From contig JAJRQI010000069.1 of NCBI GenBank assembly GCA_024280335.1, positions 1 through 64,000 on the forward strand: DNA of 64,000 bases, given 5' to 3'. The stretch comes from Deltaproteobacteria bacterium (lineage in GTDB: Bacteria; Desulfobacterota; Desulfuromonadia; Desulfuromonadales; Geopsychrobacteraceae). The first letter of the stretch is position 1. Every line of letters begins with the position of its first letter. Below, in pieces: positions 40,252 through 49,978 of this stretch. The notes below the pieces were generated by a model. The model saw only the letters and a list, made by a program, of their open reading frames with translations, was not told the DNA's origin and searched no databases. A program made the translations under genes and the position numbers.

Positions 40252-41028
40252 ATGGCAGAGCAATCCAGCCGAAAAATAGTCCGGGTCATCAAGGGGCAGA
40301 GCGAGCAGGTCGAGCGTAAAGTGGTCGAGGAGTATCCGTTGCGCCTGCGGGTCAACGGCCGCGAACTGGCGACCCTGGTCTGCTCACCGCACCAGCTCAA
40401 TTTTCTGCTGGTCGGGTTTTTTCGCCTGCAGGGTTTTATCGACAGCCTTGACGATATCCTCTCAATGGGGGTGTGCAGCGAATACGGTCTGGCCGAACTG
40501 CGCCTCCGCACCGAATTGCCGGAACGTCTGCAACCGACCCTGACCTCCGGGTGCGGCAGCGGGATCACCTACAATCTGCCGCAAAACCTGCTCGATCTTT
40601 CCCACCGACAGCCTCGCAGCTACCGCAGCGAAGAGCTGTTTGGCCTGATGAGCTCCCTGCAAAGCCTGACCAAACAATACAGCAGTCACGGCGGCATCCA
40701 TTCTGCGGCGATCGGTGGCGACCAAGGTCTGCTGCTGCATGCCGAGGATCTCGGCCGGCATAACACCTTTGACCGGCTGGCTGGTGAAGCACTGTTTAAG
40801 GGGATCGAACTGCAGAACAAAATGCTGGTCACTTCCGGGCGGGTCTCCACCGAGATGGTCGCCAAGGCGGCACGACTCGGGATCGGCCTGATCGCCTCAC
40901 TCACCTCACCGACCGATAAAGCGATCGAACTCTGTGAACAGGCCGGAATCACGCTGGTCGGTTACCTGCGCGGCAGCAGCATGGAAATCTACAGCCACCC
41001 GCAACAGCTGCAATTCCTCCTCGATTAG
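40252..41028 (+). CDS. fdhD: FdhD-type sulfurtransferase for Mo/W cofactor insertion
   Basis: The 258-residue protein matches FdhD/NarQ: EYPLRLRVNGRELATLVCSP, the cysteine loop TSGCGSG in place of the E. coli CxxC loop, SSHGGIHSAAI, and the C-terminal HNTFDRLAGEAL and SGRVSTEMVAKAARLGI. FdhD passes sulfur from IscS to the bis-pterin metal cofactor and is essential for formate dehydrogenase. No formate dehydrogenase gene is in this window; the nearest bis-pterin metal enzyme is BamB, so maturation of BamB is the natural inference. It follows the bam cluster in the same direction. Confidence 0.85.
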   Translation: MAEQSSRKIVRVIKGQSEQVERKVVEEYPLRLRVNGRELATLVCSPHQLNFLLVGFFRLQGFIDSLDDILSMGVCSEYGLAELRLRTELPERLQPTLTSGCGSGITYNLPQNLLDLSHRQPRSYRSEELFGLMSSLQSLTKQYSSHGGIHSAAIGGDQGLLLHAEDLGRHNTFDRLAGEALFKGIELQNKMLVTSGRVSTEMVAKAARLGIGLIASLTSPTDKAIELCEQAGITLVGYLRGSSMEIYSHPQQLQFLLD

Positions 41029-41042
41029 ACTTCCGCAACCTC

Positions 41043-43694
41043 TCAGGTTGGATGAATCGGCAGGTCGATGGTAAATCTTGTTCCTTTGCTCGGAGCAGAA
41101 GTGACATCGATAGCACCCTGATGGTTCTGGGTGATAATGAAGTAAGAAATCGACAGGCCCAGACCGGTTCCGACGCCCTCAGCTTTGGTGGTATAAAAGG
41201 GTTCAAAGATCCGCTTCCGCACCGTCTCCGGCATACCAGGACCATTATCCTCAATGATAATCCGAACCGATTCTCCGCTTGTTTGGGTATGAATTGTGAG
41301 TTTCTGCGGTTGATTCATCTGCTGCCAGTCCGCCATCGCTTCGGCGCCATTTTTGATGATGTTGAGTAACACCTGCTGTATCTGTGTTGCTGAGCAGTTG
41401 ACCGGCGGAAGTTCTCCATAGATCTTTCGCACATCGATCTGCTTGAAATCGTATGAGCTGTGCTCTTTCTCAGCGAATTTGATCGCCAGGTCGACCAGTT
41501 CATGGATATCGATCGATCGCTTCTCGGTGTTTTCCCGGCGGCTGAATCTCAGCATATCCTGGATGATATCTGCCGCTCTGCTGCCCGATTTCAGGACCGT
41601 TTCAAGCATTGCCGGAATCTTTCGCTGTTCCAGATATTCTGCGATATTTTCAAAAGGCAGTCCCACCAGCTCTGCAGCCTGGATGTTTGCCGGCAGGTCG
41701 GGGGACATCCTGCGCAAGGCAACTTGCACGGTTTGTATGATCGCGGCAAGCGGGTTGTTGATTTCGTGGGCCATCCCGGCCGCCAATCCGCCGATGGTCA
41801 TCATCTTTTCCGTCTGCACCATCACCTGCTCTATCTGGATCTGTTCCGTCACGTCGTCCAGATGCAGAATGGCACTGTCCATTGCCTTGAGTGACAGTGG
41901 ATAAACCAGGATGTCCCAAAACCGCTCTTCGCCGGAAAGATCTCTTGGGGCCCGTTTTTCAGACAGGGTTTGCTGATGTGCCAAGGCCTGGACGACCTTT
42001 TCCTGTTCACCAGCCAGGGCAGGCAGCAGCTCGGCCAGGAGTTTCCCATGCGCCTCCTCTGAAGTGATGCCGGTCGTTTTTGCTGCCTGATTATTCCAGA
42101 GGGAGACATAACCCAGGCCGTCGGTACCGATCAAAATGCTCGGCATCAGGTTGACCACATTTTGCAGATAGAGACGTACCAGCAGCGCATCCTGTTCCGC
42201 CCGGCGGATGTCGCTGATGTCGATCAGGCTGCCGCGCAAGCCGCTGCCGCCTGTTGTCAACTTGGATGACCGCGAGTAGACCAGAACCGGGACCACCGAA
42301 CCATCCTTTTTGATGAAGCGATATTCGTTGCCTTGTGAGCTGTTTTCATCATGAGTGCGGGCAATATTTTTCTGCAGACGGTTGTGGTCATCCGGATGGA
42401 AAATGTCAAGAACTGACAGCCTGTCATGCAGGTCATCGTGGCTGTAGCCGCTCCAGTCCAGCCCGAATTGATTCGTGTAGTTTAACTGCCCCTGTTCATC
42501 CGTTTCAAAAATGGTCTGCGGCAGCATTTCCGTCAGCCCTCGGTAGTGTGCCTCGCTTTCCTGAAGCTGTTTTTCGGCATGGATTCTGCGCCGCGTATTA
42601 ATCGCAAGGTAGATGGTGCTCGCTAAAAGAATCATAACTACCGTGGCAACAAAGAAGATCAGCGCGCGGTATTCTTCAAAAGGATTCTGGACGTGATTGA
42701 TAATAATGGAGTCTACGGGGAGGTCGCTGCGGTTGATCTTGAACCGTGACAGGGCCGTTTCGTCAAACATGTAATGATTGGGGCTTTGCCATTGGAGGGG
42801 AAGAGCTGTCGTCGGTTCGCCGTTGATAATTCTGACCGCATATTCTCCGGCGGCACTCCCCTGATAGTACCCGCTGGCGAGTTTTCCGCCGACTATCCCG
42901 GATCCCAGATCGTAGTCCCAGCCGCCATAAACCGGCACCGGGGAGGTGCGACTGATTTCACGGGCAATTTTGTCAAATTTAAAGGTTTTGCCGAGACGGT
43001 CACAAAAGAACGACGTGAACAGAACGACATCTGCGGCCGCCAGGCTTGCGAGCCGCTGCATCAGTTCAGCGTGTGAGAGATCGTACCAGTGATCAAATTT
43101 GACCTGGGTGAAATAGAAGGGTTCGAAAGAGTTGATTCGGGTGCGATTGATCTTGCCTGATAGGGTCAGGTCGCTGATCGCAACGATCCGTTTGGCCTTC
43201 GGATGTAATTCGAGGATCAAGTCGATGTTGGCCCGATGGTCGACGGTTTCATTGATGCCGGTATAGTTCTCCAGGCCCAGGAGTTTTGCTTTGCTGAGAA
43301 AATTCACCCCGCAAAAAACCAGTGGTGTTTTGTTGCAGATCCGCGACCGGTAGGTTTTTATGAAGTTGAAGGCGCTATCATCAGCGGTAATGATGACATC
43401 CAGGGGGAGTTTTTTGTATTTGTCGGCAAAGGTTTTTGCCAGCCGGTCCAGATCCTGATCCGGGTAACGTTTGCTATCTAGATGCTCGATATGAATATTG
43501 ACGTTCTCGAAGGCTGCCAGCAACGGTTGCCTGAGCCCTTCGATAATCTCATCCGACCATTTAAAGCCTTGATGGTAGGAATTCAGAACCAGGACGTGAT
43601 GTGTCGTCGTCGTCGGCTGGTCAGCAAACGCTGACAGAACCCCGCTGAACAGACAATAGATCAATAATACTATCCTGCAGAAAAAGCGAATCAT
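41043..43694 (-). CDS. Membrane sensor histidine kinase with a periplasmic ABC-substrate-binding-like domain
   Basis: The 883-residue protein has a signal/anchor at residues 1-25, a periplasmic domain of the ABC transporter substrate-binding type (HHVLVLNSYHQGFKWSDEIIEGLRQPL; VFCGVNFLSKAKLLGLENYTG; YDLGSGIVGGKLASG) to about 330, a membrane helix around 345-365, two PAS domains (about 380-620), a HisKA domain with the phospho-acceptor His643 (GMAHEINNPLAA), and a HATPase domain (IIEDNGPGMP; GTGLGLSISYF). It has no receiver domain, and no response regulator gene is next to it. The ligand is unknown. It lies between the bam and bcr operons and converges with fdhD. Confidence 0.85.
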   Translation of the reverse strand: MIRFFCRIVLLIYCLFSGVLSAFADQPTTTTHHVLVLNSYHQGFKWSDEIIEGLRQPLLAAFENVNIHIEHLDSKRYPDQDLDRLAKTFADKYKKLPLDVIITADDSAFNFIKTYRSRICNKTPLVFCGVNFLSKAKLLGLENYTGINETVDHRANIDLILELHPKAKRIVAISDLTLSGKINRTRINSFEPFYFTQVKFDHWYDLSHAELMQRLASLAAADVVLFTSFFCDRLGKTFKFDKIAREISRTSPVPVYGGWDYDLGSGIVGGKLASGYYQGSAAGEYAVRIINGEPTTALPLQWQSPNHYMFDETALSRFKINRSDLPVDSIIINHVQNPFEEYRALIFFVATVVMILLASTIYLAINTRRRIHAEKQLQESEAHYRGLTEMLPQTIFETDEQGQLNYTNQFGLDWSGYSHDDLHDRLSVLDIFHPDDHNRLQKNIARTHDENSSQGNEYRFIKKDGSVVPVLVYSRSSKLTTGGSGLRGSLIDISDIRRAEQDALLVRLYLQNVVNLMPSILIGTDGLGYVSLWNNQAAKTTGITSEEAHGKLLAELLPALAGEQEKVVQALAHQQTLSEKRAPRDLSGEERFWDILVYPLSLKAMDSAILHLDDVTEQIQIEQVMVQTEKMMTIGGLAAGMAHEINNPLAAIIQTVQVALRRMSPDLPANIQAAELVGLPFENIAEYLEQRKIPAMLETVLKSGSRAADIIQDMLRFSRRENTEKRSIDIHELVDLAIKFAEKEHSSYDFKQIDVRKIYGELPPVNCSATQIQQVLLNIIKNGAEAMADWQQMNQPQKLTIHTQTSGESVRIIIEDNGPGMPETVRKRIFEPFYTTKAEGVGTGLGLSISYFIITQNHQGAIDVTSAPSKGTRFTIDLPIHPT

Positions 43695-44160
43695 ACGACC
43701 TGAGAGTGGGTTAAAGGGAGTCAGTAGCGAAAGCAGAAGGCCATACTATCAACACTTGTAAGTTGATTCAAATTAAATACAAATAATTATAGGTGTGATT
43801 TTTACTCTCTGCGCACCTTTTAGCAAAACCGGTATTCTGCCCGGTGCAATATGGAGAAGTGTTTGATGCATAAAGGATAGTCAGTTGCTTGCCCGCTTGC
43901 GACAAGGCTATTTCGGGATATGATTGTATTTTTAATTAGCGGTGTGGCCAGAGGGGCAAGGAGACCGTCGAGCGGACTTGCATCGATCCTGAATCGCTGG
44001 ATCATTTGACGTTGACAGGAAAGAGGTATTGAGGTACTCTTTTACCGTAATGAGGAATCGCAGGATTGATTTCTAAAAAATTGTGCCAGGGTCTGATATT
44101 GGGTTTCAGAAGCTGAAGAACCGTTTGTCAGGACGTTTTCCCTCAGTCAGGAGAACTTTT
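43695..44160. other. Gene-free region upstream of bcrC
   Basis: No gene is seen in these 466 bases. The sequence is AT-rich near the kinase start. A possible bcr promoter is listed separately. There is no clear repeat or sigma-54 motif. Confidence 0.5.
44012..44040 (+). promoter_or_regulatory. Candidate sigma-70 promoter of the bcr operon
   Basis: A perfect -35 TTGACA (44012-44017) is followed after 17 bases by TACTCT (44035-44040). It lies about 120 bases ahead of the bcrC ATG, leaving room for a leader. The -10 matches the consensus at only three positions. Confidence 0.5.
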
Positions 44161-45336
44161 ATGCGTAGTAAATCGGTCAAGGAGATCGTCGATTTCTGCC
44201 AGGAAATCTTCGAGGACATTTCTTTCAGCAAGGCGCGGCAGTGGAAAGCCGCCCAGCCGGGGCGCAAGGTGATCGGTTATATGCCGGTCTATGTACCGCG
44301 CGAAATCATCCACGCCGCCGGTATGCTGCCGCTGGGAGTTCTCGGCGGCGGCGCTGACATGGAAGTAATCCACGGCGACGCCTACTACCAGAGTTACATC
44401 TGCCGGATCCCTCGTTCGACCATCGAACTGGCGATCACCGGAAAACTCGACTTCGTCGACGGCATGATGTTCCCCTCGATCTGTGATGTCATCCGCAACC
44501 TGTCCGGTATCTGGCAGATCATGTTCAAGGACAAGTACGTTCGTTACTTCGATACGCCGCAGAACTTCAAGGACGAGGTCGGCGGGGTGTTCTACGGCAA
44601 CGAGCTGCGCGAGCTGAAAGCGGGCCTCGAAAAGTTGGCGGGGCGTGAAATCACCGCTGCACAGATCAACCGCTCGATCGCCGTTTACAATGAGAATCGC
44701 GCCTGGGTCAACAAGGTCTACGACTACCGGGCGGAAACCCCCTGGAATGCTCCGGCTGCCGAGGTCTACCTGTTGATGCGCGCCGGTATGGTGCTGCCGG
44801 TCGAGGAGCATACCCGGCTGATGAAGGAGTACCTGCTTGCCGCAGGTGCCGAACAGCGGCCGATGCGCGATAACTGCCGGGTTACGTTAATCGGCACCTT
44901 CTGCGAGCAGCCGCCGCTCAACCTGATCAAGTCGCTGGAGATGGCCGGCTGCTACATCGTCGATGATGACAGCATGCTGGTCACCCGCTGGTTGCTCGAA
45001 GATGTGCCGAGCGATGGCGATCCGATCGAAAATCTCTCACATGCCTTTCTGCATCACAGCGCTGAAACCGCCGCCAAGTACGAGCCCAATCTCGAAGAGA
45101 AGGGTAACTACATGCTCGAATCGATCCGCAAGCGGGGTGCCGACGGGGTGATTTTTGCCGCTCCGAGCTTCTGCGATCCGGCCCTGCTCGATCAGCCGAT
45201 GATGGTGCAGCGCCTGGAAAAGGCGGGAATCCCCTACATCACCATGCAGTATGCCGAGAACTCGGGACAGATGCAGCCGATCCGCGAACAGGCCGGCACC
45301 TTTGCCGATTCGATCAAATTATGGAGTGCCTCATGA
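44161..45336 (+). CDS. bcrC: BcrC/BzdN-like subunit of an ATP-dependent aryl-CoA reductase
   Basis: The 391-residue protein belongs to the 2-hydroxyacyl-CoA dehydratase / benzoyl-CoA reductase BC family. It starts with the SVKEIVDFCQEIFEDI helix, has PGRKVIGYMPVYVPREIIHAAGMLPLGVLGGG, the YYQSYICRIPRSTIE segment with a likely cluster-ligand cysteine, and FAAPSFCDPALLDQPMM. The set of four genes in order and size matches BcrCBAD/BzdNOPQ, which couple ATP hydrolysis to two-electron reduction of benzoyl-CoA. A 3-hydroxy- or methyl-substituted benzoyl-CoA is an alternative substrate. The ATG at 44161 has a CAGGAGA site; an earlier frame start at 44083 is not needed. Confidence 0.85.
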   Translation: MRSKSVKEIVDFCQEIFEDISFSKARQWKAAQPGRKVIGYMPVYVPREIIHAAGMLPLGVLGGGADMEVIHGDAYYQSYICRIPRSTIELAITGKLDFVDGMMFPSICDVIRNLSGIWQIMFKDKYVRYFDTPQNFKDEVGGVFYGNELRELKAGLEKLAGREITAAQINRSIAVYNENRAWVNKVYDYRAETPWNAPAAEVYLLMRAGMVLPVEEHTRLMKEYLLAAGAEQRPMRDNCRVTLIGTFCEQPPLNLIKSLEMAGCYIVDDDSMLVTRWLLEDVPSDGDPIENLSHAFLHHSAETAAKYEPNLEEKGNYMLESIRKRGADGVIFAAPSFCDPALLDQPMMVQRLEKAGIPYITMQYAENSGQMQPIREQAGTFADSIKLWSAS

Positions 45337-46604
45337 GTCATCAAGATGTCGTTAAGTCTCAATCGCAATTGCTGCAGAAAGAGATGATCAGCCGCAATTA
45401 TGATCGGATCACTAGCGGCGAATCCAAGGTTTCTTCGACCTTTGTTCCGGGCAATCTGAACGAACTGTTGATGTGTTTCGATATCGCCAACAACCTGCCC
45501 GAGATCAACGCCATCCAGAACGCCATGCGCAAGAAATCGGGTGAGATGATCGCCAGCGCTGAACGCTCCGGCCATTCGGAAGATGTCTGCACCTACGTCA
45601 AAGCGGATATCGGCATGATGGAGAAGGGCAACATCGCGCCTAACGGCAAACCTTTTCCTAACCCCGATATGCTGCTGCTCTCCTACACCGGCTGTTTCAC
45701 GTTTCTCAAGTGGTTCGAGCTGCTGCGCGAACAGTACCGGTGCCCGACGGTGATGCTGCATGTGCCCTATGCCGCCGACGGCAAGCCGACACAAAACATG
45801 CGTGACTACATCGTCAAGCAGCTCAAGGAAGAGGTCATCCCGTTGATGGAGCAGGTCTCCGGGATCAAGTTCGATATCGACCGGCTGCGAGAGTATCTGC
45901 GCAAGTCGGCTTTGGCCGAGGATGATCTGGTCTGGATGCTGGAGCAGTCGAAGCGCAAACCCTCGCCGATCGACTGCTATTTCGGCGGCGTCTACTACAT
46001 GGGGCCGATCTTTACCGCTTTTCGCGGTACCGACGAAGCGATCGACTACTATAAAATGCTGCGCGCCGAAATCGAGCAGCGGATCGAACTCGGCCTCGGC
46101 GCCCAGACCCCGGAAGGGGAGATGCCGGAGGAGAAATATCGACTGGTGGTCGAAGGGCCGCCCAACTGGACATCGTTTCGCGAATTCTGGAAGATGTTCT
46201 ACGAGATGGGTGCGGTGGTGGTTGCCAGCAGCTACACCAAGGTCGGCGGTGTCTACGATTACGACAACTTTCGCCACGACCCGGAGCATCCGCTGGAGTC
46301 GCTGGCCGATTACTGTCTGGGTGTCTACACCAACCGCAACCTGCCGACCCGGGTCGATATGCTGGCCCGCAACGTCAAGGAATATGAAGCTGACGGTCTG
46401 CTGATCAACTCGATCAAGAGCTGCAACAGCTTTTCAGCCGGACAGCTGGTGATGATGCGCGAAGTCGAGAAACTGACCGGCAAGCCGGGCGCCTTCATAG
46501 AAACCGATCTGGTCGACCCGCGCTATTTCTCAGCCGCCAACGTCAAGAACCGCTTGGAGAGCTACTTCCAGATGATCGATCAGAAACGCCGGGCCGGCGC
46601 CTAG
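45333..46604 (+). CDS. bcrB: BcrB/BzdO-like subunit of an ATP-dependent aryl-CoA reductase
   Basis: The 423-residue protein is the second active-site subunit of the same family. It has [41 protein letters not shown], with the conserved LLSYTGC cysteine, the [18 protein letters not shown] segment, and [23 protein letters not shown] with another conserved cysteine. Together with BcrC it holds the [4Fe-4S] cluster that binds and reduces the aromatic ring. Its ATG overlaps the bcrC stop by four bases, so the two subunits are coupled. The start codon context chosen is MSHQDVV. Confidence 0.87.
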   Translation: MSHQDVVKSQSQLLQKEMISRNYDRITSGESKVSSTFVPGNLNELLMCFDIANNLPEINAIQNAMRKKSGEMIASAERSGHSEDVCTYVKADIGMMEKGNIAPNGKPFPNPDMLLLSYTGCFTFLKWFELLREQYRCPTVMLHVPYAADGKPTQNMRDYIVKQLKEEVIPLMEQVSGIKFDIDRLREYLRKSALAEDDLVWMLEQSKRKPSPIDCYFGGVYYMGPIFTAFRGTDEAIDYYKMLRAEIEQRIELGLGAQTPEGEMPEEKYRLVVEGPPNWTSFREFWKMFYEMGAVVVASSYTKVGGVYDYDNFRHDPEHPLESLADYCLGVYTNRNLPTRVDMLARNVKEYEADGLLINSIKSCNSFSAGQLVMMREVEKLTGKPGAFIETDLVDPRYFSAANVKNRLESYFQMIDQKRRAGA

Positions 46605-46678
46605 GGGGACACAATTTTAACTTAGTCATCTGGTGGGGAATTAGCCATCAAATATACAGGTCGAGGAAAGGTTATGAG

Positions 46679-47983
46679 ATGAAGACATTTATCGGCATTG
46701 ATTTAGGCTCGACGACCACTAAGGCGGTGTTGATGGATGAGAACCGTCAGGTTCTCGGCCGGGGGATCACCAACTCGCGCTCCAACTACGACGTTGCCGC
46801 CCGGGTTTCCAAGCAGGAAGCGAAGATCGCTGCCCGTTTTACCCTGTTCCAAAATGCCCTCGGCAGCGGTGGCGGCGCCGACCTGCTGCTGGCTGATCTG
46901 GAGCGCAACTTTCGGCTTGAACAGTTTCTATCCGAGCTTAATCAGCTCGAAGAAACTTGCAACGGCTATCTGGATCATGAGCGGTTCAAGGATCTCAAGG
47001 GGCCGCTGCGCGAAGCGCTCGACTCGGTGTTCAAGGCGATCACGGCCGAAGCGCCGACGATCTACGCTCCCGGTGCCGAGCGCAAATCGGATTTTTTCCG
47101 TGACATTGCCGGTTCACGTTTTATGAGTCTTGCCGAAACGGTCGGTAAACAAGCGGGAATCAGCTTTGATGTGCTGCTCAATGTTTACGATAAATCGATC
47201 ATCGATATCGAAAGCCTGGTGTCGAGCGACGAGACCGTTTCAAGGCAGCTGCTCAACGGCCTGTCACGGGCCCTGCGTGAGGTGGCTGGGGTGAAAGTCA
47301 GTGAAGCGGCCGCACAGCAAGCGCTTGAATCTGTCCTCGCTCAGGAGCTGGAAGAGACCTACGTGGTCGGCACCGGTTACGGCCGGGTGCGGCTGCCCTT
47401 TCCCAAGGAGCATATCCGCTCGGAAATCCTCTGTCACGGGCTGGGCGCGCATATGATGTTTCCGGGGACCCGCACCGTGCTCGATATCGGCGGTCAGGAC
47501 ACCAAAGGGATTCAGGTCGACGAGAACGGTATCGTTGTCAACTTTCAGATGAACGACCGCTGCGCCGCCGGTTGCGGCCGTTACCTGGGGTACATCGCCG
47601 ACGAAATGAATATCGGGCTGCACGAGCTCGGCCCGATCGCCATGAAGGCGACCAAGGCGACGCGGATCAATTCCACCTGTACTGTCTTTGCAGGCGCCGA
47701 ACTGCGCGACCGGATGGCGATGGGCGAGAACCGCGCCGATATTCTGGCCGGCCTGCACCGGGCGATCATGCTGCGGGCGATGTCGATCCTCTCCCGTTCC
47801 GGCGGAGTGGACGAAGAATTCACCTTTACCGGCGGCGTCGCCAAGAACGAAGCTGCCGTCAAGGAGTTGCGCCAGTTGATCTTCGAGAACTACGGCGAGA
47901 AGACCATCAACATCAGCGCCGAATCGATCTACACTGGCGCCCTCGGCGGTGCCAGCTTCGCGCATAGCGCGGTGGTGTTGTAG
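46679..47983 (+). CDS. bcrA: BcrA/BzdQ-like ATPase subunit (activator)
   Basis: The 434-residue protein is an ASKHA-fold ATPase of the BadF/BcrA type. It has the phosphate-binding [16 protein letters not shown], a long insert (about residues 50-240) typical of the larger A-type subunit, [18 protein letters not shown], and the cluster motif [12 protein letters not shown] with the bridging cysteine. The C-terminal [11 protein letters not shown] completes the fold. With BcrD it forms the dimer that bridges a [4Fe-4S] cluster and fires electrons at the expense of ATP. It starts 74 bases after bcrB. Its TAG stop overlaps the start of an inverted repeat. Confidence 0.9.
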   Translation: MKTFIGIDLGSTTTKAVLMDENRQVLGRGITNSRSNYDVAARVSKQEAKIAARFTLFQNALGSGGGADLLLADLERNFRLEQFLSELNQLEETCNGYLDHERFKDLKGPLREALDSVFKAITAEAPTIYAPGAERKSDFFRDIAGSRFMSLAETVGKQAGISFDVLLNVYDKSIIDIESLVSSDETVSRQLLNGLSRALREVAGVKVSEAAAQQALESVLAQELEETYVVGTGYGRVRLPFPKEHIRSEILCHGLGAHMMFPGTRTVLDIGGQDTKGIQVDENGIVVNFQMNDRCAAGCGRYLGYIADEMNIGLHELGPIAMKATKATRINSTCTVFAGAELRDRMAMGENRADILAGLHRAIMLRAMSILSRSGGVDEEFTFTGGVAKNEAAVKELRQLIFENYGEKTINISAESIYTGALGGASFAHSAVVL

Positions 47984-48066
47984 GGGCGATCCTTGTGATC
48001 GCCCTTGTCCATCAATAACCGGAATGCGGGCGATCGGAATGCGGGCGAATACAAGATTCGCCCCTA
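47980..48066. repeat. Inverted repeat between bcrA and bcrD
   Basis: The outer halves GTAGGGGCGA (47980-47989) and TTCGCCCCTAC (48056-48066) pair, and inside lies a hairpin GGGCGATCC..GATCGCCC plus two GGAATGCGGGCGA copies. The first TAG of the element is the stop codon of bcrA. It may lower or time expression of bcrD relative to bcrA. Confidence 0.7.
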
Positions 48067-48112
48067 CGTTGGGTTAAATAGCGATGCATCAAGTTCACAT
48101 AGGAGAATCGAT

Positions 48113-48955
48113 ATGACAACTGCAATCGGTATTGACGTCGGCTCCGGCGTGATAAAAACCGCTCTGTTTCGGATCGCTGGTGATAATGTCGAGTGGCTGG
48201 CCCGTTGGAATGCGCGGATCCGCCAGCGCGATGCGCATACTCTGGTTGAGGAGTCGATCGGAGCGGTGCTCGAACAGAGCGGCCTGAAGCGGCAGCAGAT
48301 CAGCTATATCGCCAGCACCGGCGAAGGGGAGACCCTCAAAGGGACCACCGGGCATTTCTATTCGATGACCACTCATGCTCGTGGCGCTATCTACCTGAAC
48401 CCCGATGCCCGTGCGGTGCTCGATATCGGTGCTCTGAACGGTCGCGCGATCAGTATCGATGAAAAAAGCAAGGTGCTGACCTATCGGATGACCAGTCAGT
48501 GCGCTTCTGGATCGGGCCAGTTTTTGGAGAATATCGCCCGCTACCTGGGGATTGGCCAGGACGAGATCGGCAGTCTCTCGCTGCAGTCGACCACGCCGGA
48601 GAAAGTCAGCGGCATCTGTGCGGTGCTGGCCGAGACCGATGTCATCAACATGGTCTCCCGTTCGATTGCACCCTGCGACATCCTGCGCGGCATCCATGAA
48701 TCGATGGCTGACCGGCTGATCAAGCTGCTTAAATCGATCGGCGTCAATCAGGGGGTGGTGCTGATGACCGGCGGTTTAGCGCTCGATGTCGGGCTGGTCA
48801 AGGCGATTCAGGACGGTATGGACAAGCAGAATATGGGCACCCAGGTTGCCGCTCATCCCGATTCGATGTTTGCCGGAGCCATCGGTGCCGCATTGTGGGG
48901 TGCTTTTCGTTATCAAAAATTGAAAGAACGCGGACAGTTACCGAAAGCATCTTGA
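48113..48955 (+). CDS. bcrD: BcrD/BzdP-like ATPase subunit (activator)
   Basis: The 280-residue protein is the smaller ASKHA ATPase partner. It has TAIGIDVGSGVIKTALFRI, the SYIASTGEGETLKGTTGHFYSMTTHARGA region, AVLDIGALNGRAISID, and the cluster motif SQCASGSGQFLENIARYLG with the bridging cysteine; MTGGLALDVGLVKAI ends the fold. The DIGAxxGRA motif, rather than DIGGQD, is typical of the D-type subunit. The start ATG 48113 has an AGGAGAAT site. The upstream repeat separates it from bcrA by 129 bases. Confidence 0.88.
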   Translation: MTTAIGIDVGSGVIKTALFRIAGDNVEWLARWNARIRQRDAHTLVEESIGAVLEQSGLKRQQISYIASTGEGETLKGTTGHFYSMTTHARGAIYLNPDARAVLDIGALNGRAISIDEKSKVLTYRMTSQCASGSGQFLENIARYLGIGQDEIGSLSLQSTTPEKVSGICAVLAETDVINMVSRSIAPCDILRGIHESMADRLIKLLKSIGVNQGVVLMTGGLALDVGLVKAIQDGMDKQNMGTQVAAHPDSMFAGAIGAALWGAFRYQKLKERGQLPKAS

Positions 48956-48994
48956 GCTGCTGTTTTTTCCTTTAATGACATGGGAGTTCCCGCA

Positions 48995-49978
48995 ATGAGT
49001 CATTTAACTTTCAGATCACTTTGTCCAGAAGATCTTGAGCAGGTTTCGGCCATCGACAGTCGTATTCTCGGCACGCCGCGCCGGGGATTTTTCGAGAAGC
49101 GCCTGACGGTCGCCGTGGCTGCACCTGAGGCGTTTATCACCTGTGCCGCCTGTGCCGGTGATAAAATTCAGGGCTACGCGTTTGCCCGGGTGCAGGATGG
49201 GGATTTCGGTTCTGCGCAGAAGGTTGCCGTGCTCGATGTCCTAGGCGTTGATTCTGCTGCCCAGGGACAGGGGGTCGGGAAAGCGCTGCTGAGCGGTATT
49301 GAAGAGCGGCTGACCAAGAAAAATATCACCACTCTGCGTACTGAGATCGACTGGGCGAACCACGCCATGACCGGTTTCTTCGCGGCGAGCGATTTCAAAC
49401 TGGCGCCGATCCAGATCGTTGCCCGCGATACCTCAACGCTGCCGGAAAAGGTTGAAGAGATATCGACCGTGAAAATGGATGGTTACTGGCAGGTTCATGG
49501 CGCCGGGGGTAACGATTTCGATACCCTCTGTCGCGACCGGGTGCTGATTCGCTCGCTCCGGGAAGAGGATCTGGATACCGTGGTCCGCCTCGACCAAAAA
49601 CTCTCCGGTCGGGACCGGACCGGCTATTATCGCAGCAAGTTTCAGGAAATGCTGGTAGAATCGGGAATTCGCGTTTCGTTGGTGGCGCAGAAAAAAGATC
49701 TGGTCGCTGGATTTATCATGGCCCGCGTCGATTACGGCGAGTTCGGCAAGCCGATTCAGACCGCCGTGATCGATACTATCGGTGTCCACCCGGCGGAAAA
49801 AGCTACCGGTGTCGGCCGGGCGCTGCTTGCGCAGCTGCTGATCAACCTTTCGATCCTGCAAGTCGAATCATTGCACACCCAGGTTCAGTGGGATCAGGCC
49901 GAATTGCACAAGTTTCTGCAGGGGTGCAGTTTTGCTCCTTCGCAGCGGCTGGTGCTGTGCAAAGACGTTTTGCCGTAG
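48995..49978 (+). CDS. Tandem GNAT-domain acetyltransferase
   Basis: The 327-residue protein has two GNAT domains in a row. The first (about 1-150) carries LDVLGVDSAAQGQGVGKALLSGI, a good acetyl-CoA loop; the second (about 185-320) carries IDTIGVHPAEKATGVGRALLAQLL. Both have the acetyl-CoA-binding G-x-G/A pattern, so both may be active. GNATs near aromatic genes can acylate and switch off CoA ligases (as BadL-type enzymes do in Rhodopseudomonas), which would suit the acyl-CoA ligases encoded downstream. The specificity is unknown. The gene follows bcrD by about 40 bases. Confidence 0.8.
   Translation: MSHLTFRSLCPEDLEQVSAIDSRILGTPRRGFFEKRLTVAVAAPEAFITCAACAGDKIQGYAFARVQDGDFGSAQKVAVLDVLGVDSAAQGQGVGKALLSGIEERLTKKNITTLRTEIDWANHAMTGFFAASDFKLAPIQIVARDTSTLPEKVEEISTVKMDGYWQVHGAGGNDFDTLCRDRVLIRSLREEDLDTVVRLDQKLSGRDRTGYYRSKFQEMLVESGIRVSLVAQKKDLVAGFIMARVDYGEFGKPIQTAVIDTIGVHPAEKATGVGRALLAQLLINLSILQVESLHTQVQWDQAELHKFLQGCSFAPSQRLVLCKDVLP

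Noticed and set aside
43921-43945. Sigma-54 promoter ahead of bcrC
   Set aside because: A TGGC-like motif at about 43935 does not have GC at the required ten-base spacing.
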